Source: Prevotella sp. tf2-5
GTDB taxonomy: Bacteria; Bacteroidota; Bacteroidia; Bacteroidales; Bacteroidaceae
Length of the DNA stretch: 64,000 bases
NCBI RefSeq assembly: GCF_900115435.1
Contig: NZ_FOWK01000001.1
Coordinates: forward strand, 1-64,000
Direction of reading: 5' to 3'
Below, piece by piece: positions 41,648 through 51,692 of the stretch. Within the stretch, counting starts at the first letter, position 1. Each line of letters starts with the position of its first letter. A program made the translations under genes and the position numbers. The notes beneath the pieces are model-generated. The model was not told the DNA's origin, did no database searches, and worked only from the letters and a program-made list of their open reading frames with translations.

Positions 41648-42430
41648 ATGAGTACGATTATTTATCCCTCCCCTATATTCGGTCCGGTACACAGTCGAAG
41701 ACTGGGTATCTCCTTGGGTATCAATCTTCTGCCTGCTGATGGCAAGGTTTGTTCCTTCGACTGTATCTATTGTGAATGCGGCTTTAATGAAGACCACCGG
41801 CCTACCCTTCCCTTGCCTACTCGAGAAGAAGTAGCACAAGCTTTGGAGAAGAAGCTTCAAAAGATGACAACTGAAGGACAGTTGCCCGACGTGCTAACCT
41901 TCGCAGGGAATGGAGAGCCGACGTGCCACCCCCATTTTGCGGAGATCATCTATGACACCATTCTGTTGCGTGACCAATACTGTCCAAAAGCGAAAGTATG
42001 CGTACTGAGTAACTCGACAATGATCCACCGCCAGCAGGTTCATGATGCTTTGATGAAAGTAGATGACAACATTCTCAAACTGGACACCGTTGATCCCGAC
42101 TATATCAATAAGGTAGACCATCCCAACGGCACTTATGATGTCAATGCCATCATTGAACATATGAAGGCGTTCCACGGACATCTCATTATCCAGACAATGT
42201 TCATGCGGGGTACCATTCAACAGTCAATGGAGTCCGTTGACAACACCGGTGAAGAATATGTAGTTCCCTGGCTGGAGGTCATCAAACAAGTCAAGCCCCA
42301 GCAAGTGATGGTCTATACCATTGACCGTGAGACACCAGCGCAAGGATTAGAAAAAGCAAGTCGCGAACAGTTGGATGCCATTCGCGACCGTGTGATAGCG
42401 GCAGGGATACCCTGCTCTGCAAGTTATTAG
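41648..42430 (+). CDS. Radical SAM protein
   Basis: The 260-residue product has the cluster motif CSFDCIYC (Cys35, Cys39, Cys42), followed by TFAGNGEPTCHPHF, a common SAM-binding GNGE block, and KVCVLSNSTM. It begins with IIYPSPIFGPVHSRRLGISL, the N-terminus of the MoaA/NifB-like subgroup often called Fe-S oxidoreductases. No auxiliary cluster motif is seen at the C-terminus. Substrate unknown; members of this group have been connected to tRNA or cofactor modification. It is convergent with lpxA, only 3 bases apart. Confidence 0.88.
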   Translation: MSTIIYPSPIFGPVHSRRLGISLGINLLPADGKVCSFDCIYCECGFNEDHRPTLPLPTREEVAQALEKKLQKMTTEGQLPDVLTFAGNGEPTCHPHFAEIIYDTILLRDQYCPKAKVCVLSNSTMIHRQQVHDALMKVDDNILKLDTVDPDYINKVDHPNGTYDVNAIIEHMKAFHGHLIIQTMFMRGTIQQSMESVDNTGEEYVVPWLEVIKQVKPQQVMVYTIDRETPAQGLEKASREQLDAIRDRVIAAGIPCSASY

Positions 42431-42433
42431 GAT

Positions 42434-43213
42434 TTACATCTTCGTAATGATGCCTATCTTAGAGGCACGGATAAACTCGATGATGTGACGGATAAACGGT
42501 CCATCAGGTACCTGTTCCTCTATTTGGTTGACAGCATCAAACGTGGAGGTCTTACCATGAAACAGAAGGCGATAGGCATTAGCTAAATGCTTCAACGTTT
42601 TCTCATCAACACCATGAAGACGAGCCACCTGCATATTCACGCCCCCATACTCCACATTCTTAGTACAGATAATAAAAGGTGGCACGTCCTTAGAGAACGT
42701 AGTTCCTGCCTGTATCATAGCCCCACGTCCCACACGGGTCTTGGCATTCTCAATGACACTGGAAGAGTATATCACGCCATCCTCAATCTCACAGTCACCT
42801 GCGATCTTAGTACCATAACCAAAGACACATCGATTACCCACTTTCGTATCGTGAGAGATATGGGCGCCCTCCATCAGTACATTGTCGTTACCTATAACAG
42901 TTTTTCCACCTTTATGAGTAGCTCGGTTAACAACCACATTCTCACGGAAGATGTTATTATCACCAACTATACACTCAGTCTTTTCACCACAGAATTCAAA
43001 GTCCTGAGGCAAAGCTCCAATGACTGTACCTTGGTGAATCTTATTCTTATTACCCATGCGGGTACCATTACAAATGCTGACGAAGGGGAAGATGATACAG
43101 TCGTCGCCAATCACCACATCACCCTCGATATACACAAAGGGGAATATCTTACAATTATTGCCGATCTTCGCTCTGGGATCTATCTCGGCCTTGGGACTTA
43201 TTTCACTTGCCAT
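42434..43213 (-). CDS. lpxA: Acyl-ACP:UDP-N-acetylglucosamine O-acyltransferase
   Basis: The 259-residue product is a left-handed beta-helix built of hexapeptide repeats (IGNNCKIFPFVYIEGDVVIG, VVNRATHKGGKTVIGN, and the His of HISHDTKVGNRC). The C-terminal helices carry NVEYGGVNMQVARLHGVDE. It starts lipid A synthesis by placing a hydroxyacyl chain on UDP-GlcNAc. It lies 30 bases after the efflux outer-membrane gene and may be the last gene of that transcript; no separate promoter was found. Confidence 0.94.
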   Translation of the reverse strand: MASEISPKAEIDPRAKIGNNCKIFPFVYIEGDVVIGDDCIIFPFVSICNGTRMGNKNKIHQGTVIGALPQDFEFCGEKTECIVGDNNIFRENVVVNRATHKGGKTVIGNDNVLMEGAHISHDTKVGNRCVFGYGTKIAGDCEIEDGVIYSSSVIENAKTRVGRGAMIQAGTTFSKDVPPFIICTKNVEYGGVNMQVARLHGVDEKTLKHLANAYRLLFHGKTSTFDAVNQIEEQVPDGPFIRHIIEFIRASKIGIITKM

Positions 43214-43243
43214 AACTCTAAACTCTTAATATAAACTATAAAC

Positions 43244-44635
43244 TTATTTTCCTCCGCCACCGAGTGCCGTATATAGTGATACCACCGTCTGCATCTTGGC
43301 AAAATCGTTGTTAACCTTGTTAAGTTGGGCATTGAGCAACTGGGTCTGCGCCGTCAGGACCTCCAGATAGGAAGAGCCACTACTCTTGTAAAGTGCACGA
43401 GTATCCTCCACACTCTTTGCGAGAATCTCAACACGCTGTGCTTCCAGTTTGCTGTTTCTATCATAGCTATTATAATTCACGAGGGCATTGCTGACCTCAT
43501 TACCAGCCGAGAGGATAGCATTCTGCCAAGTATTAAAAGCTTGCTCATACTGTATCTTTGACACCTTAAGATTAGCAGTCAAGGCACCACGATTGAAAAT
43601 GGGCTGTGTGAGATTACCAAAGAGATTAGTAAGCCATTTACCAGGATTGAGTGTACCACCAGAATTACCGAAGGATCCTGTAAAGCCTACACTAATCGTG
43701 GGGTAGAATTTCGAGCGAGCGGTCTGCACATCATGAAAGCAGGAAGCCAGTTGCATCTCAGCATTATGAACATCAGGACGGTTCTTCAGTAGCGCCATGC
43801 CCACACCTGTAGAGAACTCAGAAGGAAGTGATTGCTCTGCGAGTGTAGAACGAGGAATCTGCTGACCTGCCTGTCCTATCAGTAAAGACAAGGCATTCTC
43901 TGTGGCACGTATCTGACGCTTAAACTCATTGATCTGTGTCTGTGTGGACAGATAGGCAGCCTCCGCACTCTGTACACCAGTAGAACGTATACGTCCCAGC
44001 TGATACTGTAACTTCATCATCTCCCAGGTCTCTTTCGCCATGCCCGACATCTCCGTAGCAATACGGAGCTGCTCATCAAGCATCAACAAGGTATAATAAC
44101 TGTTGGCAATACCGCTGATAACCTGTGCACGCACAGCCATTTGATAGTCCTTAAAACCAAGTAACTTCATCTGGGTAGAACGCTTCTGTGACAAGATATT
44201 GCCGAAGAGATCCAAGGTCCATGAAGCTGTCATTGGGAACGTGTAGGATTTGAGAGTCTGCGAAGGATCCGTATAAAGCGTCTGGATATAACCGACAGAA
44301 TTGCTTCCAAAATTAATCGCTGGCAGGAATGCTAGCTTTGCTGCCTTCAACATAACCTCATACATTTGGACAGTGAGAGCCGCATTCTGCAGATTGGCAT
44401 TCTTCTGCAATCCTCGTTCTATAAGGGTTTGCAGTAGCGGGTCCGTGAATATACTACGCCAGGGCAGGTTACCAAACGAAGCTGTATCTTGCGGTGCTAC
44501 CACTAATGTATCCACATCACTAACTGCATCACGAATGAGCCCTTTCGTATCCACTTCTGGACGCTCATACTTATTATATACACCACAACCGCCAAATAAT
44601 ATCGTTGCGGCAACGAATATCATGATCTTCTTCAT
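43244..44635 (-). CDS. Outer-membrane efflux lipoprotein (TolC/NodT family)
   Basis: The 463-residue product has a lipobox (LFGGCGVY, Cys17). Two outer-membrane efflux repeats follow, rich in coiled coil (for example LQNAALTVQMYEVMLKAAKL and TGVQSAEAAYLSTQTQINEF). It forms the outer-membrane duct of a tripartite RND pump. It is encoded 6 bases after the RND permease and shares the operon with the adaptor. Confidence 0.93.
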   Translation of the reverse strand: MKKIMIFVAATILFGGCGVYNKYERPEVDTKGLIRDAVSDVDTLVVAPQDTASFGNLPWRSIFTDPLLQTLIERGLQKNANLQNAALTVQMYEVMLKAAKLAFLPAINFGSNSVGYIQTLYTDPSQTLKSYTFPMTASWTLDLFGNILSQKRSTQMKLLGFKDYQMAVRAQVISGIANSYYTLLMLDEQLRIATEMSGMAKETWEMMKLQYQLGRIRSTGVQSAEAAYLSTQTQINEFKRQIRATENALSLLIGQAGQQIPRSTLAEQSLPSEFSTGVGMALLKNRPDVHNAEMQLASCFHDVQTARSKFYPTISVGFTGSFGNSGGTLNPGKWLTNLFGNLTQPIFNRGALTANLKVSKIQYEQAFNTWQNAILSAGNEVSNALVNYNSYDRNSKLEAQRVEILAKSVEDTRALYKSSGSSYLEVLTAQTQLLNAQLNKVNNDFAKMQTVVSLYTALGGGGK

Positions 44636-44641
44636 ACTTTC

Positions 44642-47600
44642 TTACTCCTCTAATTTATAGTCTACAGGACGATGAGCATACTGGGAAATCTCTGTGGCAA
44701 CATCAGAGTTCTCCTCTTCATCCTCAAACTTCATCGGATTAACCTTTTCCTGTAATGACTGGAAGATAACGAACAAAGCGGGAACCACCATTATCTGACA
44801 GAGTGTACCGATCAACATACCACCCACAGCAGCGGCACCCAGTGTCTGGTTACCATTCTTACCTACACCTGAGGCAAACATCATCGGCAACAGACCGATA
44901 ACCATCGCCAATGAAGTCATCAAGATAGGACGCAGACGAGCTGCAGCACCCAAGATTGCCGACCAGGAGATCGCCATACCCGTCTGACGACGCTCCAAGG
45001 CAAACTGTACAATCAAGATGGCGTTCTTCGCCAACAGACCAATCAACATAATCAGTGAAATCTGCATGTATATATCATTGGAGTGTCCGAAAAGCATAGT
45101 AAACAAGAAACAGCCTGCTAGACCGAAGGGTACAGAGAGTACTACGGCAAGCGGTAGGATATACGATTCATACTGTGCCGACAGAATAAGATAAATAAAG
45201 ATGATACACAACACGAAGATAACAGCTGTGGTGTTCGATGCCTTCGCCTCCTCACGAGTCAGACCTGAATATTCGTAGGTATAACCCTGTGGCAACATCT
45301 CTGCAGCCACTTCCTGGGCTGCTTTGATAGCCTCACCCGTAGAGTAGCCATCAGCCACTGTTGCCGTTACGTTAATAGCGGTAAACAGGTTGAAGCGGTT
45401 GATGTTCGACGGTCCATAGACACGTTCCATACGACAGAACTCCTGTACGGGAGACATGCCACCCGGTGTACGGACATAGATACTGTTCAGCGACTCTGGT
45501 GTCATACGGGTCTCCGGCGAGCCCTGAATCATCACACGATAGAGTTTACCGTAAGCATTGAAGTTAGAAGCATATAGGCCACCATAGTATCCTTGCAGCG
45601 TGGTAAGCACCGTATTTGGTGAGATGCCAGACTGCTTACACTTAGCGACATCAACATACAACATGTACTGTGGATAGTTCGGGTTGTAGGAGGTCTGTGC
45701 CGTTTGGAACTCTGGACGTTTGTTCAATTCAGCAAGGTAATCCTTTACAATACCGAAGAATTTATCAAGAGAACCGCCGGTACGATCCTGCATCACGATA
45801 GATATACCTGAGTTTGCAGAGAATCCAGGAATCATAGGTGGTGCGAACGCCAGAATCTGTGCATCCTTGATATGAGCTGTCTTCAGGTAAATTTGAGCAA
45901 GCACACCATTCGACTCGTACGGATTGAGGAAAAAACGGTAGATACCGTCACCCTGCCATAGTCCGCTAAGCTTCCAGAAAAATCCCTTCTGTCGCTCTGA
46001 GAACGGCTTCAACTTAATAATAAAGGTTGCCTGGTCAGAGCCAGAACCTGCTATGAAGTTATAACCTTGAATCTGCTCGCGACTCTGGATGGCTGGATCG
46101 GCACCCAGTATACTATCCACCTGACTGATGATACGCTTGGTGCGCTCCACAGAGGTAGCTGGTGGCATCGAGATAGTACAGAAAATCGTTCCTGTATCCT
46201 CGTCAGGTACCAAACCTGTCTTAGTCGTAGCCATCGTAGCCACCAATACAACGATACCGATAAGGACGGTCACGATAATAGCAAAGGGCTTGCGTACCAG
46301 TTTCTCAACCACCCCTTTATATTTATCTGTCGTAGCATTAAAAGCCGTATTGAAAGAAGCATGGAAACGATCTATCATTGATATTTTCTTCTCATGTTCC
46401 TCTGTATCGTGCGGTTTCAGGAAGATGGCACATAGTGCTGGAGATAGTGTTAAGGCGTTCAATGCTGAAATAAAAATGCTCACAGCCATCGTTACACCGA
46501 ACTCACGATAGAAGGTACCTGAGGCTCCACCGATAAACGACACAGGAATAAACACTGACGCCATCACCAACGTAATAGAAATAATAGCACCAGAAATCTC
46601 ATTCATGGCATCAATAGAAGCTGTCAGTGGAGACTTATAACCTTGGTCGAGTTTAGCATGTACTGCTTCAACCACCACGATAGCATCGTCCACCACAATG
46701 GCAATTGCCAACAGCAAGGCGGACAACGTCAGAAGGTTAATGGAAAAACCGAACACACTAAGGAAGAAGAATGTACCAATTAGCGATACAGGAACTGCAA
46801 TCAACGGAATCAGTGTCGAGCGCCAGTCCTGCAGGAAGACATATATCACGATGAACACCAAGATAAGGGTGAAGACCAGCGTAAACACTACCTCCTCGAT
46901 AGAGGCATATAGAAATTCCGTTACGTCATAATTGATTTTATATATCATACCCGGTGGAAACAGTTTCGCCTGTTCTTCCAGCTCTGCTTTAACTTGCTTG
47001 GCAATCTCATTGGCATTCGATCCAGCAATCTGCTGTACCATACCCAGCACTGACGGCAGGTTGTTGTTTTTCATCGCAACAGAATACTGCTGACCACCCA
47101 GCTCTATACGTGCCACATCCTTCAGTTTCAATGTCTGACCATTGGCATCGCTAGATATGATAATATTACCAAATTCCTCGGCAGTCTTCAGACGACCCGT
47201 ATAACGCATGGCATACTCATAGGCGACATCCGACTGCTCACCAAAGCTACCAGGGGCAGCCTCGATATTTTGTTCGGCAAGGACATTACTGATGTCTGAC
47301 GGCATCAGATTATGCTGTTTCATCACATCAGGCTTCAGCCAGATACGCATGGAGTACGTCTTCAGACCAGGGCTTTGTACGTCACCCACGCCCTGAATAC
47401 GCTTGATGGCAGGAATGATGTTAATATTACTATAGTTGGTCAGGAACTCATCGTCGTAGCGACCATCAGAGGTCAGCGTGAACATCAGCACCTGTGAAGT
47501 CTGTCGCTTCGTCACCGTCACACCCATACGTGTTACCTCGGCAGGCAGCAATGCCTGAGCCTGGGAGACACGGTTCTGAACATTGACGGCACACATATCA

Positions 47601-47899
47601 GGATTCATACCCTGACGAAAGAGAATAGAGAGCTGTGCCGATCCAGTGGATGACGTGGAGGTGATGTAGTCCATTCCCTCCACACCGTTGATGCTCTCCT
47701 CTAGAGGTGTAACTACGGAGTTTTTCACCGTCTCTGCGTCAGCACCAGGATAATTGGTCCATACCGCAACAGTAGGGGGTGCTATATTGGGGTACTGCTC
47801 TATAGGCAGCAACACCAATCCGATAAAACCCAACAGGACGATGAGGATAGAGATCACCGTCGAGAGTACCGGGCGTTTAATAAATGTCGTAAAAGTCAT
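44642..47899 (-). CDS. RND multidrug efflux permease (HAE1 type)
   Basis: The 1085-residue product has the AcrB plan: 12 spans, two porter loops, and the proton-relay segment ALLLAIAIVVDDAIVVVEAV in TM4 with the double Asp. The start, MTFTTFIKRPVLSTVISILI, is typical. GRLKTAEEFGNIIISSDANG lies in the first periplasmic loop. It should export hydrophobic drugs, bile salts or similar compounds by proton antiport. It lies between adaptor (13-base gap) and duct gene (6-base gap). Confidence 0.96.
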   Translation of the reverse strand: MTFTTFIKRPVLSTVISILIVLLGFIGLVLLPIEQYPNIAPPTVAVWTNYPGADAETVKNSVVTPLEESINGVEGMDYITSTSSTGSAQLSILFRQGMNPDMCAVNVQNRVSQAQALLPAEVTRMGVTVTKRQTSQVLMFTLTSDGRYDDEFLTNYSNINIIPAIKRIQGVGDVQSPGLKTYSMRIWLKPDVMKQHNLMPSDISNVLAEQNIEAAPGSFGEQSDVAYEYAMRYTGRLKTAEEFGNIIISSDANGQTLKLKDVARIELGGQQYSVAMKNNNLPSVLGMVQQIAGSNANEIAKQVKAELEEQAKLFPPGMIYKINYDVTEFLYASIEEVVFTLVFTLILVFIVIYVFLQDWRSTLIPLIAVPVSLIGTFFFLSVFGFSINLLTLSALLLAIAIVVDDAIVVVEAVHAKLDQGYKSPLTASIDAMNEISGAIISITLVMASVFIPVSFIGGASGTFYREFGVTMAVSIFISALNALTLSPALCAIFLKPHDTEEHEKKISMIDRFHASFNTAFNATTDKYKGVVEKLVRKPFAIIVTVLIGIVVLVATMATTKTGLVPDEDTGTIFCTISMPPATSVERTKRIISQVDSILGADPAIQSREQIQGYNFIAGSGSDQATFIIKLKPFSERQKGFFWKLSGLWQGDGIYRFFLNPYESNGVLAQIYLKTAHIKDAQILAFAPPMIPGFSANSGISIVMQDRTGGSLDKFFGIVKDYLAELNKRPEFQTAQTSYNPNYPQYMLYVDVAKCKQSGISPNTVLTTLQGYYGGLYASNFNAYGKLYRVMIQGSPETRMTPESLNSIYVRTPGGMSPVQEFCRMERVYGPSNINRFNLFTAINVTATVADGYSTGEAIKAAQEVAAEMLPQGYTYEYSGLTREEAKASNTTAVIFVLCIIFIYLILSAQYESYILPLAVVLSVPFGLAGCFLFTMLFGHSNDIYMQISLIMLIGLLAKNAILIVQFALERRQTGMAISWSAILGAAARLRPILMTSLAMVIGLLPMMFASGVGKNGNQTLGAAAVGGMLIGTLCQIMVVPALFVIFQSLQEKVNPMKFEDEEENSDVATEISQYAHRPVDYKLEE

Positions 47900-47912
47900 A
47901 TTTTCTTACTTC

Positions 47913-49073
47913 TTATTTCTTCATTGCTCCCACGATGTCACCGGCTGACATTGCCTTTGCTTGCTCATTGATCTTCTGCTGGTACTTCTCTGGCGTGATG
48001 GGTACAATCTCCATACCGTCAGTAAGTTTGGTAACACCATTGGTTACATATTTATCACCAGTCTTCAGACCATCTGTCACAATGTAATTATTACCATCGT
48101 TCTGGGGATCCACCTTGATCTCAGTATATTTTACTTTATTATCCTTACCCAAGGTATAGACAAACTTCTTGTTCTGCACCTCTGATACACATGACTGAGG
48201 GATAATGATGGCAGAAGAGGCGATACGAGGGATGATAATCGTGCCAGCGCCACCACTCTTCAGTTTCTTCTCAGGATTGACGAAAGAGGCTATCAACTGT
48301 ACGGTACCTGTAGCCTGATCAATGACACCGCTCATTTTGGTTACCTTACCTTCATGGGTATAAACAGTTCCATCAGCCAATTGCAATTTCACAGCAGGAA
48401 TACTATTAAGACCATTAGCGGAAATGACCATCGCATCTTTCTCCGTCACAGAGAAATAGACATCCATTGACGAGATATTAGAAACGGTCGTCAATGAGTT
48501 GGAGGCACTAACCAAAGCACCTTTCTTATAAGGAAGGGTACCAACGACACCAGCGGCTGGACTTTTCACAAAACAGAAACTCAGCGTCTCACGAGCTGAA
48601 GCCAGTGATGCCTTAGCCTGCGCCAATTGTGCCTTGGCACTCTCATACGAATTCTGTGAGGTCTGCAGCTCATAGTCACCAATCACCTTGTTGGCATGCA
48701 ACAACTTGGCATTCTCATATGTCAACTGAGTAGTATTCACTTGCTGCTGGGCAGTATTCACGGAAGCTTCTGCCATACGGACTTGTGCCTGATACGTTGC
48801 GTTATCCAAAACGAACAAGGTCTGACCAGCACTAACTGTCTGACCTTCCTTCACATTAATCTGCGTGATGAATCCCTGTACCTTCGGACGGATTTCCACA
48901 TCTTGCACGCCCTTGATGGTAGCAGGATACGTAGACTGCATATCGGCATTGGACGTTCCCACTGTCACAACGGGGTACTCATTGTCACCGAAATTCGGGC
49001 GACCACCTCCGCCGCCACATGAAACCAATGTTGCAGCAATTGCCACAGACATCATCAACTTTTTCATTTTCAT
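47913..49073 (-). CDS. RND efflux periplasmic adaptor (membrane fusion protein)
   Basis: The 386-residue product begins with a lipoprotein-type signal peptide (LVSCGGGG, Cys19 or nearby). The MFP domains follow: a lipoyl-type half (VEIRPKVQGFITQINVKEGQ), a coiled-coil hairpin (about 95-165), the second half (FVKSPAAGVVGTLPYKKGAL), and the beta-barrel and proximal parts. It links the RND permease to the outer-membrane duct. First gene of the efflux operon, with a promoter at 49156-49163. Confidence 0.94.
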   Translation of the reverse strand: MKMKKLMMSVAIAATLVSCGGGGGRPNFGDNEYPVVTVGTSNADMQSTYPATIKGVQDVEIRPKVQGFITQINVKEGQTVSAGQTLFVLDNATYQAQVRMAEASVNTAQQQVNTTQLTYENAKLLHANKVIGDYELQTSQNSYESAKAQLAQAKASLASARETLSFCFVKSPAAGVVGTLPYKKGALVSASNSLTTVSNISSMDVYFSVTEKDAMVISANGLNSIPAVKLQLADGTVYTHEGKVTKMSGVIDQATGTVQLIASFVNPEKKLKSGGAGTIIIPRIASSAIIIPQSCVSEVQNKKFVYTLGKDNKVKYTEIKVDPQNDGNNYIVTDGLKTGDKYVTNGVTKLTDGMEIVPITPEKYQQKINEQAKAMSAGDIVGAMKK

Positions 49074-49155
49074 TACCTATTTATCAATTGTTATTTATTC
49101 GAATAAATGATCTATTCTCACAAAACCCCAAGCCGTCGCTTCAGTTTTCAGCTTG

Positions 49156-49163
49156 CAAAGTTA
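49156..49163 (-). promoter_or_regulatory. -7 box of the efflux operon
   Basis: TAACTTTG followed by CAAGC on the bottom strand. The leader to the ATG at 49073 is about 75 bases. Confidence 0.6.
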
Positions 49164-49225
49164 CTAAAAAACAACTTTATCTATAAAATAGATAGCAGAT
49201 ATTTAACAAAGTTTATGCAAGGAAA

Positions 49226-50902
49226 CTATGAAAGTCCCTCTATCTCACCGTTTTCGATGGTGATACGCTCTGCTTGAGGACTCTTAGGCAATCCAGGCAT
49301 ACGAAGCATGTCACCAGCAATAGCAACAATCATCTCACTACCACAATTGAGGATGAGATCACGTATGCGGATAGTAAAACCTTCGGGAGAGCCATAGCGG
49401 GTAGAGTCGGCTGAGAAAGAAAACTGTGTCTTGGCGATACAGACAGGATAACGGGCAATATCCTTGTCCTTTCCAAAAATCTCCCGGATAGCCTCCAACC
49501 GTTTCTTACCTGTCTTGGTAAACTCCACGGCAGCAGCACCATAAATACATTTGCAAACCTTTTCGATCTTACCTTCAATACTATCATTCTCAGGATAGGT
49601 AAAATGGATGGGCATCGCCTGGATATGGTCGATGGTATCGACAACAGTCTGTGCTAACGCTGTCGCACCGTCACCTCCTTTGAGAAAAGCCTCATTGACA
49701 GAAAAACCCACTTCTAAGTCCTCACAATTCTTGCGGACGATGTCTATCTCTTCTTCAAGATCCGTATCATAGCGGTTCAAAGTAACCACAACGGGTTGTC
49801 CAAAGCTTTGCATGTTACGGATATGGCGGTTGAGGTTCTTCAGCCCTTCTCTCAGCCCTTTCGCATGCGGCTCTTTGATGAGTTCAACATCCACACCGCC
49901 ATGCATTTTCAGACCCTGGGTAGTTGCGACAATCACCACCAGACAAGGCTGCAGTCCCGCCTTACGACATTTGATGTCAAAGAACTTCTCAGCACCAAGG
50001 TCAGCTCCAAAGCCCGCCTCCGTTACCACATAGTCACCATAAGTCATCGCCATCTTGGTGGCAAGCACACTCGAACAACCATGGGCGATATTGGCAAAAG
50101 GACCGCCATGGATGAAAGCAGGTGTATGCTCTGTGGTTTGGACGAGATTTGGAGAGAGGGCATCACGCAATAACACAGTAATAGCACCCGCCACCCCTAG
50201 GTCACGAACACGGAAAGGTTTTCCGTCGGAAGTGATACCCAACAGAATATTTTCGATACGATGCTGGAGATCCTCTTCGCTGGTCGCCAAACAGAGAATC
50301 GCCATCAATTCCGATGCAGAAGTAATATCAAAACCCGTCTCTGACACTACGCCATCGCCACGCAGGCCAGTGACCACATTACGCAAAGCACGATCGTTGA
50401 CATCCAATACACGTTTCCAATAGATTTCCCGCAATGAGAAACCTTCTTTACGATGCTGGTAGATATAGTTGTCGAGCATGGCACTGATAGTGTTATGCGC
50501 AGAGGTGACAGCATGGAAATCACCCGTAAAGTGGAGGTTGATTTTCTCCATCGGCAACACCTGAGCATAACCACCACCAGCCGCACCACCCTTAATACCG
50601 AAACACGGACCAAGGGAAGGCTCACGCAAAGCCACCACGGCTTTCTTGCCAAGTTTCTGGAGTCCTAGCGTCAGTCCAATACTAACGGTAGTCTTACCGA
50701 TGCCTGCTTTTGTAGGACTGATGGCTGTCACCAGTATCAACCGGCTCTTTTTTACCCGTTTCTCATCAATCAACGAGATGGGCACCTTCGCCATATAACG
50801 TCCATACGGCTCTATTTCCTCTGGGGCAATTCCCAACTGTGCCGCAATATCGCCAATCGGTTTCAATTGGCATTCTCTGGCAATCTGAATATCTGTCTTC
50901 AT
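49226..50902 (-). CDS. fhs: Formate-tetrahydrofolate ligase
   Basis: The 558-residue product has the N-terminal pattern [11 protein letters not shown] and the nucleotide loop [16 protein letters not shown]. Further blocks are [17 protein letters not shown] and [14 protein letters not shown], the strongest signature of the family. It makes 10-formyl-THF from formate, ATP and THF for purine synthesis and C1 metabolism. It is monocistronic, with a promoter at 50924-50931, and divergent from the Hsp20 gene. Confidence 0.97.
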   Translation of the reverse strand: MKTDIQIARECQLKPIGDIAAQLGIAPEEIEPYGRYMAKVPISLIDEKRVKKSRLILVTAISPTKAGIGKTTVSIGLTLGLQKLGKKAVVALREPSLGPCFGIKGGAAGGGYAQVLPMEKINLHFTGDFHAVTSAHNTISAMLDNYIYQHRKEGFSLREIYWKRVLDVNDRALRNVVTGLRGDGVVSETGFDITSASELMAILCLATSEEDLQHRIENILLGITSDGKPFRVRDLGVAGAITVLLRDALSPNLVQTTEHTPAFIHGGPFANIAHGCSSVLATKMAMTYGDYVVTEAGFGADLGAEKFFDIKCRKAGLQPCLVVIVATTQGLKMHGGVDVELIKEPHAKGLREGLKNLNRHIRNMQSFGQPVVVTLNRYDTDLEEEIDIVRKNCEDLEVGFSVNEAFLKGGDGATALAQTVVDTIDHIQAMPIHFTYPENDSIEGKIEKVCKCIYGAAAVEFTKTGKKRLEAIREIFGKDKDIARYPVCIAKTQFSFSADSTRYGSPEGFTIRIRDLILNCGSEMIVAIAGDMLRMPGLPKSPQAERITIENGEIEGLS

Positions 50903-50923
50903 CTTTTTGATTATTAGTGCCTA

Positions 50924-50931
50924 CAAAGATA
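50924..50931 (-). promoter_or_regulatory. -7 box of fhs
   Basis: TATCTTTG followed by TAGGC on the bottom strand, 21 bases before the ATG at 50902. Confidence 0.65.
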
Positions 50932-51033
50932 GTGGAAATTTCCGAATAAACGAAGAGAAACCAAATTAATTTGGATTTTTCGGAGGATGACTTTTTACAA
51001 CATCCTAGATTAAACAGTGAAAAAAATAAAGCC

Positions 51034-51096
51034 CTGTCATCTTGTCGTATATTTATGTCAATTTGACAGAAAGAGGCTGCTGGCACAAAACTTGTA
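51034..51096 (+). promoter_or_regulatory. Sigma54-like promoter with upstream dyad, Hsp20 gene
   Basis: TGGCAC-N5-TTGT at 51081-51095 fits the -24/-12 sigma54 consensus (TGGCAC-N5-TTGC) except for one base in the -12 GC. No TAnnTTTG box is seen in this leader. The upstream bases 51034-51070 form a partial dyad with ctgtca and tgacag ends that could be an activator site. Confidence 0.45.
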
Positions 51097-51174
51097 TCAT
51101 AGAGGGTGAATGCCAAGGCGAAAGCATAGGCAAGAGAGATTAAATAACATTCATAAACAATTAAAAATAGAATT

Positions 51175-51180
51175 AGGAGG
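51175..51180 (+). promoter_or_regulatory. Strong Shine-Dalgarno sequence that selects the Hsp20 start
   Basis: AGGAGG is rare in this AT-rich, Shine-Dalgarno-poor genome. It is 7 bases from the ATG at 51188 but only 1 base from the ATG at 51182, so the start at 51188 is preferred. Confidence 0.7.
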
Positions 51181-51187
51181 TATGATT

Positions 51188-51610
51188 ATGTTACCAGTAT
51201 TCAAAAACAGTTGGTTCCCAACAGTATTCGATGATTTCATGAACAACGATATGATGGCATGCGCCACCACTACCGCTCCAGCAGTCAACGTCAAAGAAGA
51301 CGAGAACGCCTACACGATGGAGGTCGCCGCTCCTGGCATCAAAAAAGAGTTCTGTCGTGTACACATCAATGACGACGGCAATCTGAGCATAGCCATCGAA
51401 AACAAAATGGAGCACAAGGAGGAGGACAAGAAACAGCATTACCTGCGTCGTGAGTTTAGCTACACCAACTATCAACAGAACTACTCACTACCAGAGGATG
51501 TCAACAAGGAAGGTATTTCCGCCAAAGTAGAGAATGGCATTCTGACTGTGATACTGCCAAAAATGAAAAAGGAGGAAACGAAAGTCTCTCGTATGATTGA
51601 GATCTCATAA
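51188..51610 (+). CDS. Small heat-shock protein, Hsp20/alpha-crystallin family
   Basis: The 140-residue product has a short N-terminal arm (MLPVFKNSWFPTVFDDFMNN). An alpha-crystallin domain covers about residues 35-130 (APAVNVKEDENAYTMEVAAP, GIKKEFCRVHINDDGNLSIA, and VENGILTVILPKM). A C-terminal tail follows. Such proteins bind unfolding proteins in large oligomers during stress. The gene has an unusually good Shine-Dalgarno and a sigma54-like promoter rather than the housekeeping box. A terminator separates it from the sigma-factor gene. Confidence 0.93.
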   Translation: MLPVFKNSWFPTVFDDFMNNDMMACATTTAPAVNVKEDENAYTMEVAAPGIKKEFCRVHINDDGNLSIAIENKMEHKEEDKKQHYLRREFSYTNYQQNYSLPEDVNKEGISAKVENGILTVILPKMKKEETKVSRMIEIS

Positions 51611-51633
51611 CGACCTCATGATGAGACTAGCAG

Positions 51634-51671
51634 AAAGAAATCCAAACTTTTATTTGGATTTCTTTTTTTTT
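51634..51671 (+). terminator. Terminator after the Hsp20 gene
   Basis: agaaatccaaa and tttggatttct pair around a short loop, followed by nine T. Its right arm also overlaps the likely -33 region of the sigma-factor promoter at 51677-51684. Confidence 0.85.
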
Positions 51672-51676
51672 CATTG

Positions 51677-51684
51677 TATCTTTG
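51677..51684 (+). promoter_or_regulatory. -7 box of the sigma-70 factor gene
   Basis: TATCTTTG followed by TCGCC, 8 bases before the ATG at 51693, so the mRNA would be almost leaderless. Confidence 0.65.
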
Positions 51685-51692
51685 TCGCCACT

